Shown: positions 1-5,790, counted from the first letter of the stretch. The stretch is DNA of 6,573 nucleotides from an uncultured archaeon (GCA_902386085.1 CABMIA010000188.1:1-6573); one strand, 5' to 3'. Numbers and translations: made by a program. The notes: generated from the letters alone by a model not told the origin.

Positions 1-99
1 AAAGAGCGATTGCCGCTGGTACATGATATGCCGTGACACCAGATTGATGCCGTCTTCATGGATTGCCCCATACAAGTCATAGTTATCTATAAACGCCAT
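1..99 (-). CDS. N-terminal fragment of an unknown protein, cut by the left window edge
   Basis: An open frame of 33 codons begins with ATG at 99-97 on the minus strand and continues without a stop to base 1. It encodes MAFIDNYDLYGAIHEDGINL and then a segment rich in H, R and Q. A run of five G (complement of 111-115) lies 11 bases before the ATG and could serve as a ribosome binding site, although the spacing is long. A TATA-like element about 25 bases upstream (121-128) would instead fit a leaderless transcript. The N-terminus is soluble in character, with no signal peptide or membrane helix. I do not recognise the family and assign no function. It lies downstream of, and on the same strand as, the operon ending at 197, with a 97-base gap, so it could be part of that operon or have its own promoter. 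Confidence 0.5.
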   Translation of the reverse strand, partial: MAFIDNYDLYGAIHEDGINLVSRHIMYQRQSLF

Positions 100-120
100 T
101 TATTTTTATTCCCCCGATAA

Positions 121-128
121 CTTATAAT
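121..128 (-). promoter_or_regulatory. Candidate TATA box for the left-edge gene
   Basis: On the minus strand this reads ATTATAAG. It is centred about 25 bases before the ATG at 99, the distance expected for an archaeal TATA box when transcription starts at or next to the start codon. AT-rich intergenic DNA yields such matches by chance. The rest of 100-196 shows only short imperfect repeats and no convincing terminator for the gene ending at 197. Confidence 0.3.
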
Positions 129-196
129 GAGTGGTTATGCCTCATACTACTTAAGACTTTAGTACTTCAGATTCCATGTCGTTGGCAGTTTTAGAA

Positions 197-718
197 TTAC
201 TCCACTTTAATCAGGAACCCATAGCTTACGCTGCCTTTTTCTTTCCATCCCGGGAATACTTCCAGTACGTAAAGCCCTGGTTCGAGAGACAGGTTTACAT
301 CCTGTTCGCTCTCAAGAGGAAGTGTTAAGTACTTTCCTTCGCCAGAACGCCAGAGCCGTATGTCTCCTGCACCGGGTTCAAGCATATCTTTATTCGTAAC
401 CTGAGCGACCTTGAGTTGTAACTCCTGTGGAGGTTCCTTTAGAGGGAGGACAAGATGCGCTGTAAACGTTGAATTTGCAGGCAGCGGCTCACTAACTGTC
501 GGGATGCCTGCATAATCAGCACAAACAGAGCTGAATACCCCATTCCAGCAATATGAGCCTACTCCCGAAACCTGTTCCTTCCCATCTATCATAAGGGTCG
601 CAGGAGGCGGTTTTATTATTTCCCTTTGTTGCGGCGCATGCAATTGAAAATTTATTATTGACAGAACTAAAACCGCTAATATGAGTCCTGAAATTGCTAA
701 TTTGACTTTACTGTTCAT
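197..718 (-). CDS. Membrane-anchored exported protein of unknown function with a YCW...C motif
   Basis: This 173-residue protein begins with lysines (K4, K6) followed by one hydrophobic helix (about residues 7-24). That is a signal anchor or uncleaved signal peptide, so the remaining ~145 residues should lie outside the membrane; there is no lipobox cysteine. A P-rich stretch (37-40) is followed by a short domain with GSYCWN at 54-59 and VCADYAG at 65-71. The only two cysteines, C57 and C66, are well placed for a disulfide. The C-terminal half (about 85-173) is rich in alternating hydrophobic residues and ends with LEPGLYVLEVFPGW and GFLIKVE, which look like beta-sandwich strands. I recall similar YCW...C segments in hypothetical exported proteins of Gram-positive bacteria and archaea, but no function is known to me. 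The ATG at 718 lies 18 bases after the stop of the winged-helix gene, so the two are very likely co-transcribed. The purine-rich AGAGAAAG before the ATG is at best a weak ribosome binding site. As partner of a membrane-tethered regulator it may be an external sensor or effector; this is inference. Confidence 0.85.
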   Translation of the reverse strand: MNSKVKLAISGLILAVLVLSIINFQLHAPQQREIIKPPPATLMIDGKEQVSGVGSYCWNGVFSSVCADYAGIPTVSEPLPANSTFTAHLVLPLKEPPQELQLKVAQVTNKDMLEPGAGDIRLWRSGEGKYLTLPLESEQDVNLSLEPGLYVLEVFPGWKEKGSVSYGFLIKVE

Positions 719-736
719 TGTCTTTCTCTACAATCC

Positions 737-1633
737 CTATACATTCTTACTCCTTCTGCGATAATCCATAATGATAAGCAGAGCAACCATAAACAGGCAT
801 CCTGTGAGGAAAAGCAGACCGGGATGCGTGGTAACAGTGTTCACCAAGTTTGTGAAAACATCAGGCGCAACATGGCTTGCCGCCCCAAATTCAGGCATCG
901 GAGGCTGCACAGGTACTGGCGTTGCGGTAGCATTAGTATTCCATGCACTTGCTGCACTTACAGATGTTGGTGCAGGAACGATTGTCGTGGAGGTCGCGGC
1001 AGGTATCACTTCGGACTGAGGCAATGGGGAAATCACCGGTGTAGCGACAGGGGTTGGAACCATGTTCCCCATGCTCCCGGCGCTGACGCCTTTTATGCTT
1101 TCATTAACCGTAGCTGCAGGCGTGGAAATGACGGCAGGTATCACCGTAATCGCGGGATTTGGAGCAGGCATTGAATTCAAATCGCTCGTTATTTGAAAAA
1201 TTTTTGCGCTCCTCCCTGCGCTTTTCATGAAGAACTCAACGAGGCTTGAGGCAAGAACAGCGGCCAGTATAACACCCATATATTTCCTTATTACGTCAAC
1301 TACGGATTTCCTGTCAGTTTTCTCCGGCACAACAACAATGAGCTTTTTCACAGGTGCATAAATCTTGACCTCCCGCCCCTTCTCGCTGTATTTTGTCCTT
1401 TCAATTTTAACAAGCCCCACGCTCTCCAGATTCTCAAGGTTGTACGTAATTGTCGTAAGAGGCGCCTGCAAACGTTCAGAGATATTTGAGGCAGAAAGCG
1501 GTGCATCGGCCAGAAGCTCGATTATCTGCCTTGCGGTATCGTTTGAGATGACCTGTGTTATTTTCTTGGATTCTTCTCCAAGGGGCAGAATAAGTAGCTT
1601 TTCATCGCCGGGATCTTTCTTATTTTCTGGCAT
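737..1633 (-). CDS. Membrane-tethered ArsR-like winged-helix transcriptional regulator with Pro/Thr-rich external linker
   Basis: The 298-residue protein has a clear modular order. Residues 25-100 form an ArsR-type winged helix: IIELLADAPLSASNISERL, then a recognition-helix segment TTITYNLENLESVGLV, then a wing with KYSEKGREVKIYAP. Residues 118-136 form a membrane helix. Residues about 150-262 are low-complexity, dominated by P, A, T, V and S, and resemble an extended, possibly O-glycosylated spacer. Residues 271-289 form a second membrane helix, followed by a basic tail (YRRRSKNV). Positive-inside logic puts the winged helix and tail in the cytoplasm and the spacer outside. Fused winged-helix and membrane-anchor proteins are common in Methanosarcinales. 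The role is inferred to be one-component regulation in response to an envelope signal. It is the first gene of an operon with the exported protein ending at 197, and is divergent from the DUF4139 gene. No Shine-Dalgarno precedes the ATG at 1633; a TATA-like element 26 bases upstream suggests a leaderless transcript. Confidence 0.88.
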   Translation of the reverse strand: MPENKKDPGDEKLLILPLGEESKKITQVISNDTARQIIELLADAPLSASNISERLQAPLTTITYNLENLESVGLVKIERTKYSEKGREVKIYAPVKKLIVVVPEKTDRKSVVDVIRKYMGVILAAVLASSLVEFFMKSAGRSAKIFQITSDLNSMPAPNPAITVIPAVISTPAATVNESIKGVSAGSMGNMVPTPVATPVISPLPQSEVIPAATSTTIVPAPTSVSAASAWNTNATATPVPVQPPMPEFGAASHVAPDVFTNLVNTVTTHPGLLFLTGCLFMVALLIIMDYRRRSKNV

Positions 1634-1654
1634 TCTTATTATTAATGGATATGG

Positions 1655-1664
1655 ATATTAAAAG
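1655..1664 (-). promoter_or_regulatory. Candidate TATA box for the winged-helix/exported-protein operon
   Basis: On the minus strand this reads CTTTTAATAT, centred about 26 bases upstream of the ATG at 1633. Together with the absence of a ribosome binding site this fits leaderless transcription. Between it and the ATG lies a tandem pair of GGATAT on the plus strand (1647-1658), of unknown meaning. Confidence 0.45.
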
Positions 1665-1674
1665 AGATTGCTAT

Positions 1675-1696
1675 AACTACGAATGGATTCGTAGTT
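1675..1696. promoter_or_regulatory. Perfect inverted repeat, candidate operator between divergent genes
   Basis: Two perfect 9-bp arms, AACTACGAA (1675-1683) and TTCGTAGTT (1688-1696), are separated by TGGA. The dyad centre (1685.5) is about 26 bp from the candidate TATA box of each divergent gene. An arm of this length with a 4-base spacer is the expected shape of a site for a dimeric winged-helix protein. The obvious candidate ligand is the regulator encoded at 737-1633. Bound protein could repress or activate either side. No U-rich tract follows on either strand, so a terminator is unlikely. Confidence 0.65.
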
Positions 1697-1706
1697 TAAG
1701 AAAATA

Positions 1707-1715
1707 TTTTATAAG
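1707..1715 (+). promoter_or_regulatory. TATA box for the DUF4139-family gene
   Basis: TTTTATAAG is a strong archaeal TATA-box match. It predicts a transcription start near 1736-1738 and a 5' leader of about 33 bases containing the GGAGG ribosome binding site of the downstream gene. Confidence 0.6.
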
Positions 1716-1757
1716 TACAGAACATAAAGATACTTTACATCTTGGATTTTGACGATC

Positions 1758-1762
1758 GGAGG
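1758..1762 (+). promoter_or_regulatory. Ribosome binding site that fixes the start of the DUF4139-family gene
   Basis: GGAGG lies seven bases before the ATG at 1770. An in-frame TTG exists at 1749, but it is upstream of this site and has no binding site of its own, so the ATG at 1770 is chosen. Confidence 0.85.
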
Positions 1763-1769
1763 AAAAGAA

Positions 1770-3287
1770 ATGCTAAACCAATCCATATTTGGGGAAATAT
1801 ATCAAAGTTTAAAATCTGCGGGTTTCAAAAAACTCATCTCTTTAATAGTAATCGCGCTGCTGCTTGTTTCTCTTGTTGCGCTGTGGGAAAATAAAAAAGA
1901 GAGTAACTGGAATAATATCGAGGGCGGCGCTACCATCGTTTCCAAGGAATTGCCGAAAGTAGCTCTTATATCCCTGGCAAAAGCAGCCAGTCCTGATAAA
2001 ACCAGGAACGAGGTAACGGTATATAACCAGAACCTTGCGCTTGTGAAGGAATACAGGACAATGGATCTCAGCAGTGGGAATAACATCATCAAATACGTGG
2101 ATGTCGCTTCACAGATCGACCCCACGTCTGTTATGTTCAGAGACCCGAAAAGCCAGAACACGGTGGTTGTGGAGCAGAATTATGAATACGACCTCGTGAG
2201 CTCTGACAAGCTGCTTGATAAATACCTGGATAAAGAGATAACAGTCACATCTGACAATGAATCTTTCACAGGCAGGCTTCTCAGTCACTCAAGCGGCATC
2301 ACGCTTCAAACGCAGGAAGGCGTGGTTGTGCTGAACAATGTAAAGAAGATAGAATACCCGGATGCAGCAGGTCTTCTCACCAAACCCACGCTTATCTGGC
2401 AGATATATACAGACGCCGGAGGCAGCCGGGAAGTGGAGACTTCATATCTCACAGGCGGGATGAGCTGGAAAGCCAACTATATCGCCACGATAGACCAGAG
2501 TGATTCAAAAGCTGACATAAAAGGCTGGGTTACAGTTGAGAACAATGCGGGAACTGCTTATCCGGATGCAAAGCTGAAACTGGTGGCGGGGGACGTAAAT
2601 AGGGTATATGCGCCTCAGCCTTATAATATAGCGGGCATGCCTGTGCCTGAGGCAACCACCGTTCCGCTGGCAGGCGCACCCCCGGGTTTCATGCAGGAAG
2701 GCCTGTTCGAATACCACTTATACACTCTCCAGCGTCCCACAACCCTGAACAACAATGAGATAAAACAGATATCCCTGCTCAGTGCAGATAACGTGCCTGC
2801 GAAGAAGGAATATTCATATGACGGTGCATGGAATGGGGACAAGGTAAGGGTCATGCTGAACATAACCAATTCAGAAAAAAATGGGCTCGGCATGCCGCTT
2901 CCAAAAGGCGTAATCAGGGTGTATAAGGCTGATAGCGACGGGCAGCTTCAGTTTCTGGGCGAGGATAGTATAGACCACACGCCAAAGGATGAAAAACTCA
3001 GGATAAACATAGGGAATGCCTTTGATATCGTGGGTAAACGCACACTAACAGACAGGGAAGGATTGGGTAGCTATGGAAACCGGGAGAGCTACAGCATAGA
3101 ATTGAAGAATCATAAAAGTGAGGATGTGAAGATAATAGTTACGGAACATTTCTATGGCAACTGGCAGATAATAAAGGCTTCAGAGCAGTATACAAAGAAG
3201 GATGCCAACACCATTGAGTTCGAGGTAAATGTGCCAATGGACGGAACGAAAACAATAACATATACCGTTGAGACCAGGTATCAATGA
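1770..3287 (+). CDS. DUF4139 domain-containing, membrane-anchored surface protein
   Basis: The 505-residue protein starts at the ATG behind GGAGG. A basic segment (K20, K21) and one hydrophobic helix (about 22-39) anchor or export it; there is no obvious cleavage site, so it probably stays membrane-bound with the bulk outside. From residue 81 it shows the layout of DUF4139 proteins: an N-terminal beta-strand region (EVTVYNQNLALVKEYRTMDL), a small domain about 140-200 (ITVTSDNESFTGRLL, VVVLNNVKKIEYPD), and then the core. Core marks are SYLTGGMSWKANYIATI (225-241), the family-typical LKLVAGDVNRVY (269-280), and a C-terminal strand pair ending in TITYTVETRYQ. Residues about 282-312 are P- and A-rich, a likely flexible linker. 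The biochemical role of DUF4139 proteins is not settled; some bacterial relatives carry the name 'mucoidy inhibitor'. It is monocistronic, divergent from the winged-helix regulator, and ends 24 bases from the convergent gene at 3312. Regulation by the dyad at 1675-1696 is likely but inferred. Confidence 0.9.
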   Translation: MLNQSIFGEIYQSLKSAGFKKLISLIVIALLLVSLVALWENKKESNWNNIEGGATIVSKELPKVALISLAKAASPDKTRNEVTVYNQNLALVKEYRTMDLSSGNNIIKYVDVASQIDPTSVMFRDPKSQNTVVVEQNYEYDLVSSDKLLDKYLDKEITVTSDNESFTGRLLSHSSGITLQTQEGVVVLNNVKKIEYPDAAGLLTKPTLIWQIYTDAGGSREVETSYLTGGMSWKANYIATIDQSDSKADIKGWVTVENNAGTAYPDAKLKLVAGDVNRVYAPQPYNIAGMPVPEATTVPLAGAPPGFMQEGLFEYHLYTLQRPTTLNNNEIKQISLLSADNVPAKKEYSYDGAWNGDKVRVMLNITNSEKNGLGMPLPKGVIRVYKADSDGQLQFLGEDSIDHTPKDEKLRINIGNAFDIVGKRTLTDREGLGSYGNRESYSIELKNHKSEDVKIIVTEHFYGNWQIIKASEQYTKKDANTIEFEVNVPMDGTKTITYTVETRYQ

Positions 3288-3311
3288 GCCAGGGAGCGGT
3301 AGAGATTAGGA

Positions 3312-3824
3312 TTAAGTTTCATCTATATTTTTCCATTTAGCTTTTGATATGAAAAACGCAATGCCAAATAAAACTACCGAGATTATGATAAAAATAAGCG
3401 CCATGTCAAATCCAGATAGTAATTCTTCTCCCTTTTTCTCCCCTCTGCCAGATATCTCAGCCAGATTCGAAAAGTATCTTGCCATTAAAAACATACCCAG
3501 GGAAAGCGTGCCTATCCCACTTGATATTATTACAAAAATCTGCACTCTTTTAGATGAAACAATGGCCGAGCCTTTTTCTGTCAACTCGTAATAAACCCAC
3601 TTTCTCTCATCGTCCTCGATTCTCCTGACAATTTGTGCATCTAACAGCTTATCAAGGTGTTTGTAAATGGCATTCTTCTGCACTCCAATTTTATGTGTAA
3701 GCTCTGCTGCCGTCATTCTTCTGTTACTCAGATTCCTCAGTATTTTTATGCGGCAGTCAGATAATACAGCGTCAGCGACTTTTTTTTCTTCGATTAAATA
3801 CGGATTTTTTTGAATGTCATTCAT
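3312..3824 (-). CDS. ArsR-like winged-helix transcriptional regulator with two C-terminal membrane helices
   Basis: The 170-residue protein has a winged helix at about residues 14-86: VADAVLSDCRIKILRNLSNR, then MTAAELTHKIGVQKNAIYKHLDKLLDAQIV with the recognition helix around QKNAIYKHLDKL, then a wing with RRIEDDERKWVYYELTEKG. Two membrane helices follow (about 95-116 and 141-160), joined by a short, charged loop (117-140), and the tail KAKWKNIDET is basic. The topology puts the DNA-binding domain and tail inside and the loop outside. The open frame extends far upstream (to 4373), but that stretch is antisense to the next gene and cannot be real coding sequence. The ATG at 3824 is the best start because the winged helix begins just after it; a GTG 18 codons upstream lies inside an inverted repeat. 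No Shine-Dalgarno is present, and a TATA-like CATAAAG lies about 25 bases upstream, suggesting a leaderless message. It is divergent from the polytopic protein at 3949 and likely controls it and itself (inference). Confidence 0.87.
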   Translation of the reverse strand: MNDIQKNPYLIEEKKVADAVLSDCRIKILRNLSNRRMTAAELTHKIGVQKNAIYKHLDKLLDAQIVRRIEDDERKWVYYELTEKGSAIVSSKRVQIFVIISSGIGTLSLGMFLMARYFSNLAEISGRGEKKGEELLSGFDMALIFIIISVVLFGIAFFISKAKWKNIDET

Positions 3825-3840
3825 TAGGCTTGAGTTTGTC

Positions 3841-3857
3841 AGGTTCTTTATGAACCT
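3841..3857. promoter_or_regulatory. Perfect inverted repeat over the candidate TATA box of the small winged-helix gene
   Basis: Arms AGGTTC (3841-3846) and GAACCT (3852-3857) are separated by TTTAT. On the minus strand the centre reads CATAAAG, a TATA-like element about 25 bases before the ATG at 3824. A protein bound here would block the regulator's own promoter, which suggests autorepression. The stem could instead form in RNA only if transcription starts further upstream. Confidence 0.45.
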
Positions 3858-3866
3858 ATGCTTTTC

Positions 3867-3884
3867 GGTCACCAGTCGGTGACC
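3867..3884. promoter_or_regulatory. Perfect inverted repeat, candidate operator between divergent genes
   Basis: Arms GGTCACC (3867-3873) and GGTGACC (3878-3884) are separated by AGTC. The dyad centre (3875.5) lies 25 bp from the TATA box of the gene at 3949 and about 26 bp from the TATA-like element of the gene at 3824. The arrangement copies that of the 1675-1696 dyad but with a different sequence. It is the likely binding site of the winged-helix protein encoded at 3312-3824. Confidence 0.6.
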
Positions 3885-3895
3885 ATTTTTAGTGC

Positions 3896-3905
3896 TTTTA
3901 TATAG
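3896..3905 (+). promoter_or_regulatory. TATA box for the polytopic glycine-rich protein gene
   Basis: TTTTATATAG is a strong archaeal TATA match. It predicts a start near 3925 and a leader of about 24 bases, with AAAGGA (3938-3943) five bases before the ATG as a modest ribosome binding site. Confidence 0.6.
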
Positions 3906-3948
3906 TAACGGAAATAAACAGATAAGAGGAAAGAAATAAAGGAAAATC

Positions 3949-5079
3949 ATGAATAAAGAAACAGGATACACCTGGATTGGGGCATTGACAGGAGGAATAG
4001 TAGGTTTACTGGTGTCAGTGATGCTTGGAGGAGGGGAAATACTGGGTACCTTGATGTTTAGAGGGATGGAGGCACTGAGGCTCTCACCATATGCCATAAT
4101 TGCTATTGTAATAGCTATCACGATTGTTGCAGGTGCAATTGTCGGCAGAATAATCATTAAAGTTGCCGGGTATCCGAATGCGAAAGCGATTATTGGTGCA
4201 ATTATTGCCGGATCTGTTGCCGGCATGGTTTTAGTCAGTGCGACTGTAGAGAGTTGGCGTGCGATTATTGGTACCATTTTTGGCGCGATTGGCGGTGGAA
4301 TATTTTCTGCGATTGCGGGCACGAGGAAGGATACGATTCTCAGGACGATAATCGGCGGCGTAATCGCAAGCACAGTAATGTTGGGTGGTGCGATTCTTGG
4401 TATAAGTGGAAATGAAGGATCTTATTTGATTGCTGGCGCGATTGTGGGTGGTGCAGTTGGCGGTGCAATAGGCGGCATCATTGTAAGTTCAATTGTATGC
4501 GGCGTAATAAGTGGAGCCTTCGGCGGCGTAATTTTTGTGTTTGCAATCGTTGGCGATGCTATGGCTGCCTGTATAATTTTTGCCTGCGCGGTTTTTGGCG
4601 CAATTTTCGGGGCAACTGCTGGTTTGAGGGAGTCTGTCTGGAAGAAAAAGTACATTATAATAATAATCTTATTTTTTATTTATGTTGTTGCAACCATATT
4701 AGGAAGCCTGAGTATGGGAGTTATCAGCGTTCATACAGATAAAAAAGAATATAGCCTCGGCGAAAAAGTAACCGTCTCTTCCAGAAATAGCGGAATAACG
4801 CTCCTATGCGGAGTTCCATACTGGAATGTATACAAAATCAATGACAGTAACGAGACACTGGTTTATGGGAACGAAGTTAGAGGGCCTCAATGCAGGTGGC
4901 CCGGGGGATATTTCGGTGTGGAGGGAATGCCAGTAGTATGGAATCCTTCTGAAGTATACGCTTATACAGACTTGAAAGTCGGACCGCAAAAGGAAGGGAA
5001 GTATAAAATTGTCGTAGCTGTTCGTACCGGGGGTAGTGGATTTAACACTTCAGATAGCATGATAATAACAGTAAAATAA
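3949..5079 (+). CDS. Polytopic glycine-zipper membrane protein with external C-terminal Ig-like domain, unknown function
   Basis: The 376-residue protein has two parts. Residues 1-255 contain about eight or nine hydrophobic segments (near 9-29, 47-70, 80-98, 105-123, 132-152, 158-183, 185-204, 205-224, 235-256). They are dense in G, A and I with glycine-zipper spacing, for example AGAIVGGAVGGAIGGIIV at 162-179. Several hydrophilic turns (RLSP, GYPNAK, AGTRKD, GLRES-VWKKK) mark loops, and the basic ones should be cytoplasmic. Residues 257-376 are a soluble beta domain. It starts with SVHTDKKEYSLGEKVTVSS, the usual opening of archaeal Ig-like or BsuPI-like surface domains, and ends with GKYKIVVAVRT and SMIITVK. 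C287 and C315 could form a disulfide outside. I do not recognise the transmembrane family; glycine-zipper repeats occur in pore- or cluster-forming proteins, but no function can be read from that alone. It is divergent from the small winged-helix regulator and convergent with the CcmC-like gene. Confidence 0.85.
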   Translation: MNKETGYTWIGALTGGIVGLLVSVMLGGGEILGTLMFRGMEALRLSPYAIIAIVIAITIVAGAIVGRIIIKVAGYPNAKAIIGAIIAGSVAGMVLVSATVESWRAIIGTIFGAIGGGIFSAIAGTRKDTILRTIIGGVIASTVMLGGAILGISGNEGSYLIAGAIVGGAVGGAIGGIIVSSIVCGVISGAFGGVIFVFAIVGDAMAACIIFACAVFGAIFGATAGLRESVWKKKYIIIIILFFIYVVATILGSLSMGVISVHTDKKEYSLGEKVTVSSRNSGITLLCGVPYWNVYKINDSNETLVYGNEVRGPQCRWPGGYFGVEGMPVVWNPSEVYAYTDLKVGPQKEGKYKIVVAVRTGGSGFNTSDSMIITVK

Positions 5080-5109
5080 AAGGCAAAATTATGGATAGGG
5101 CTATTGCCT
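5070..5109 (-). terminator. Candidate transcription terminator of the CcmC-like gene
   Basis: In the convergent gap, AGGCAA (5081-5086) and TTGCCT (5104-5109) can form a 6-bp stem. Read on the minus strand, the stem is followed directly by TTTTATTTTA, a U-rich release tract overlapping the stop of the opposing gene. On the plus strand the stem is followed by an A-rich sequence, so it would work mainly for the minus-strand gene. The loop is long (17 bases), which weakens the call; archaeal termination may need only the U-tract. Confidence 0.4.
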
Positions 5110-5166
5110 AAAATAATCAAAATGTAGCACAGGCACGTATGCTCTTCAAAATCTCTCCAGTATTCA

Positions 5167-5763
5167 CTAAAATTTACATTGTTTTTTTGTTATCCAGCGG
5201 ACGGTCAGAATTGATGCTACTAAAAAGACCAATGTGATAACAATGAAAAAGAACCTGATAGAAGATTCAGAAACACTGAACGGGTTATCCGGGTGCATAA
5301 TTCTTCCCGCCCTTATCATCAACACCCATACAGACAAAGCCAGCCCTGTTCCAAGAAAAGATATAAATTTAGGATTCTCCGAGGCAGAGGATATTAAATA
5401 AATACTTATGGATATTAGAGAAATAAGAATAGTAGCTTGAAGCCGCGGCTCACCCCAGAAGATTCCGCCCCATGCAAGCTGAGATGTTATATTACCTGCT
5501 ACTGTAGCCGCGACCCAGAATACAATAGCTGTTTTTTCTATTGCAAAGAGCAGGGAAAAGTCTGGATTTTTCCTGAAAAATGACATCACACTCAACAAAC
5601 CCAAAGATGAGAATAAAAAAAGACCAGTATTTATCAAAGCCCCGTGAAGGTATACTAACTTCAGCACCGGGCCTAACTCCTTGTCTTCAGGGGATAACCA
5701 GATCAATATACCCCCAAGGAGGAGAGATAATATTATGCCTGACGGCAACTTTTTTAGATTCAC
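5167..5763 (-). CDS. CcmC-like (cytochrome c assembly family) integral membrane protein
   Basis: The 198-residue protein starts at GTG (5763-5761); an in-frame stop lies nine codons upstream and no ATG exists before residue 60. It shows six hydrophobic helices (about 8-22, 33-60, 74-96, 107-125, 132-150, 169-188), the count of CcmC. Key family marks are present in order: H40 in LVYLHGALINTG, matching the first heme-ligand histidine; a tryptophan-rich loop WGGIFWGEPRLQATI (98-112) that corresponds to the WGxxWxWDxRL 'WWD' heme motif; and H157 in GRIMHPDNPF, matching the second ligand histidine. Spacing between these (58 and 59 residues) is close to that in CcmC. CcmC handles heme at the outer face of the membrane and passes it to CcmE during cytochrome c maturation. 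The WWD motif is degenerate (E instead of D, one W missing), so it may be a divergent heme-handling paralog. No other ccm gene is in the window. It is convergent with the gene at 3949. Confidence 0.72.
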   Translation of the reverse strand: MNLKKLPSGIILSLLLGGILIWLSPEDKELGPVLKLVYLHGALINTGLFLFSSLGLLSVMSFFRKNPDFSLLFAIEKTAIVFWVAATVAGNITSQLAWGGIFWGEPRLQATILISLISISIYLISSASENPKFISFLGTGLALSVWVLMIRAGRIMHPDNPFSVSESSIRFFFIVITLVFLVASILTVRWITKKQCKF

Positions 5764-5782
5764 AATAATACCGCGTCGCAGG

Positions 5783-5790
5783 GTAAATTA
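5783..5790 (-). promoter_or_regulatory. Weak candidate TATA element for the CcmC-like gene
   Basis: On the minus strand this reads TAATTTAC, about 24 bases before the GTG at 5763. No Shine-Dalgarno is visible before the GTG, so a leaderless message is possible. The match is poor, and a better AT-rich element (ATTATATTTTC, complement of 5818-5828) lies further upstream. Confidence 0.22.

Noticed and set aside
117..145. Short overlapping inverted repeats (ATAAC/GTTAT and ATGAG/CTCAT) upstream of the left-edge gene
   Set aside because: Arms of only five AT-rich bases with 9-12-base spacers are expected by chance; too weak to call an operator.
771..1174. Two overlapping plus-strand open frames, Cys- and Arg-rich in one frame
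   Set aside because: They are opposite the low-complexity Pro/Thr/Ala spacer of the winged-helix regulator, lack ribosome binding sites, and have no domain character.
1642..1661. TTAAT/ATTAA inverted repeat flanking a tandem GGATAT
   Set aside because: Five-base AT-only arms overlapping a candidate TATA box; not distinguishable from background.
1749..1769. TTG start seven codons upstream of the DUF4139-family ATG
   Set aside because: The GGAGG at 1758-1762 is downstream of the TTG and ideally spaced for the ATG at 1770.
3288..3311. Possible terminator between the convergent genes ending at 3287 and 3312
   Set aside because: No stem-loop or U-tract is present in the 24-base gap. A T-rich stretch at 3324-3333 on the plus strand could act as a release site, but it lies inside the opposing gene and is not distinctive.
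3825..4373. Minus-strand extension of the small winged-helix gene that would add over 180 hydrophobic, Pro/Ile-rich residues
   Set aside because: It is antisense to the polytopic gene at 3949, and its composition is what the complement of Gly/Ala/Ile-rich coding DNA gives. The winged helix begins naturally at ATG 3824, and the promoter region lies in between.
4422..4742. Open frames on both strands within the glycine-rich membrane gene
   Set aside because: Shadows caused by biased codon composition of the glycine-zipper region; none has a start signal or plausible protein.
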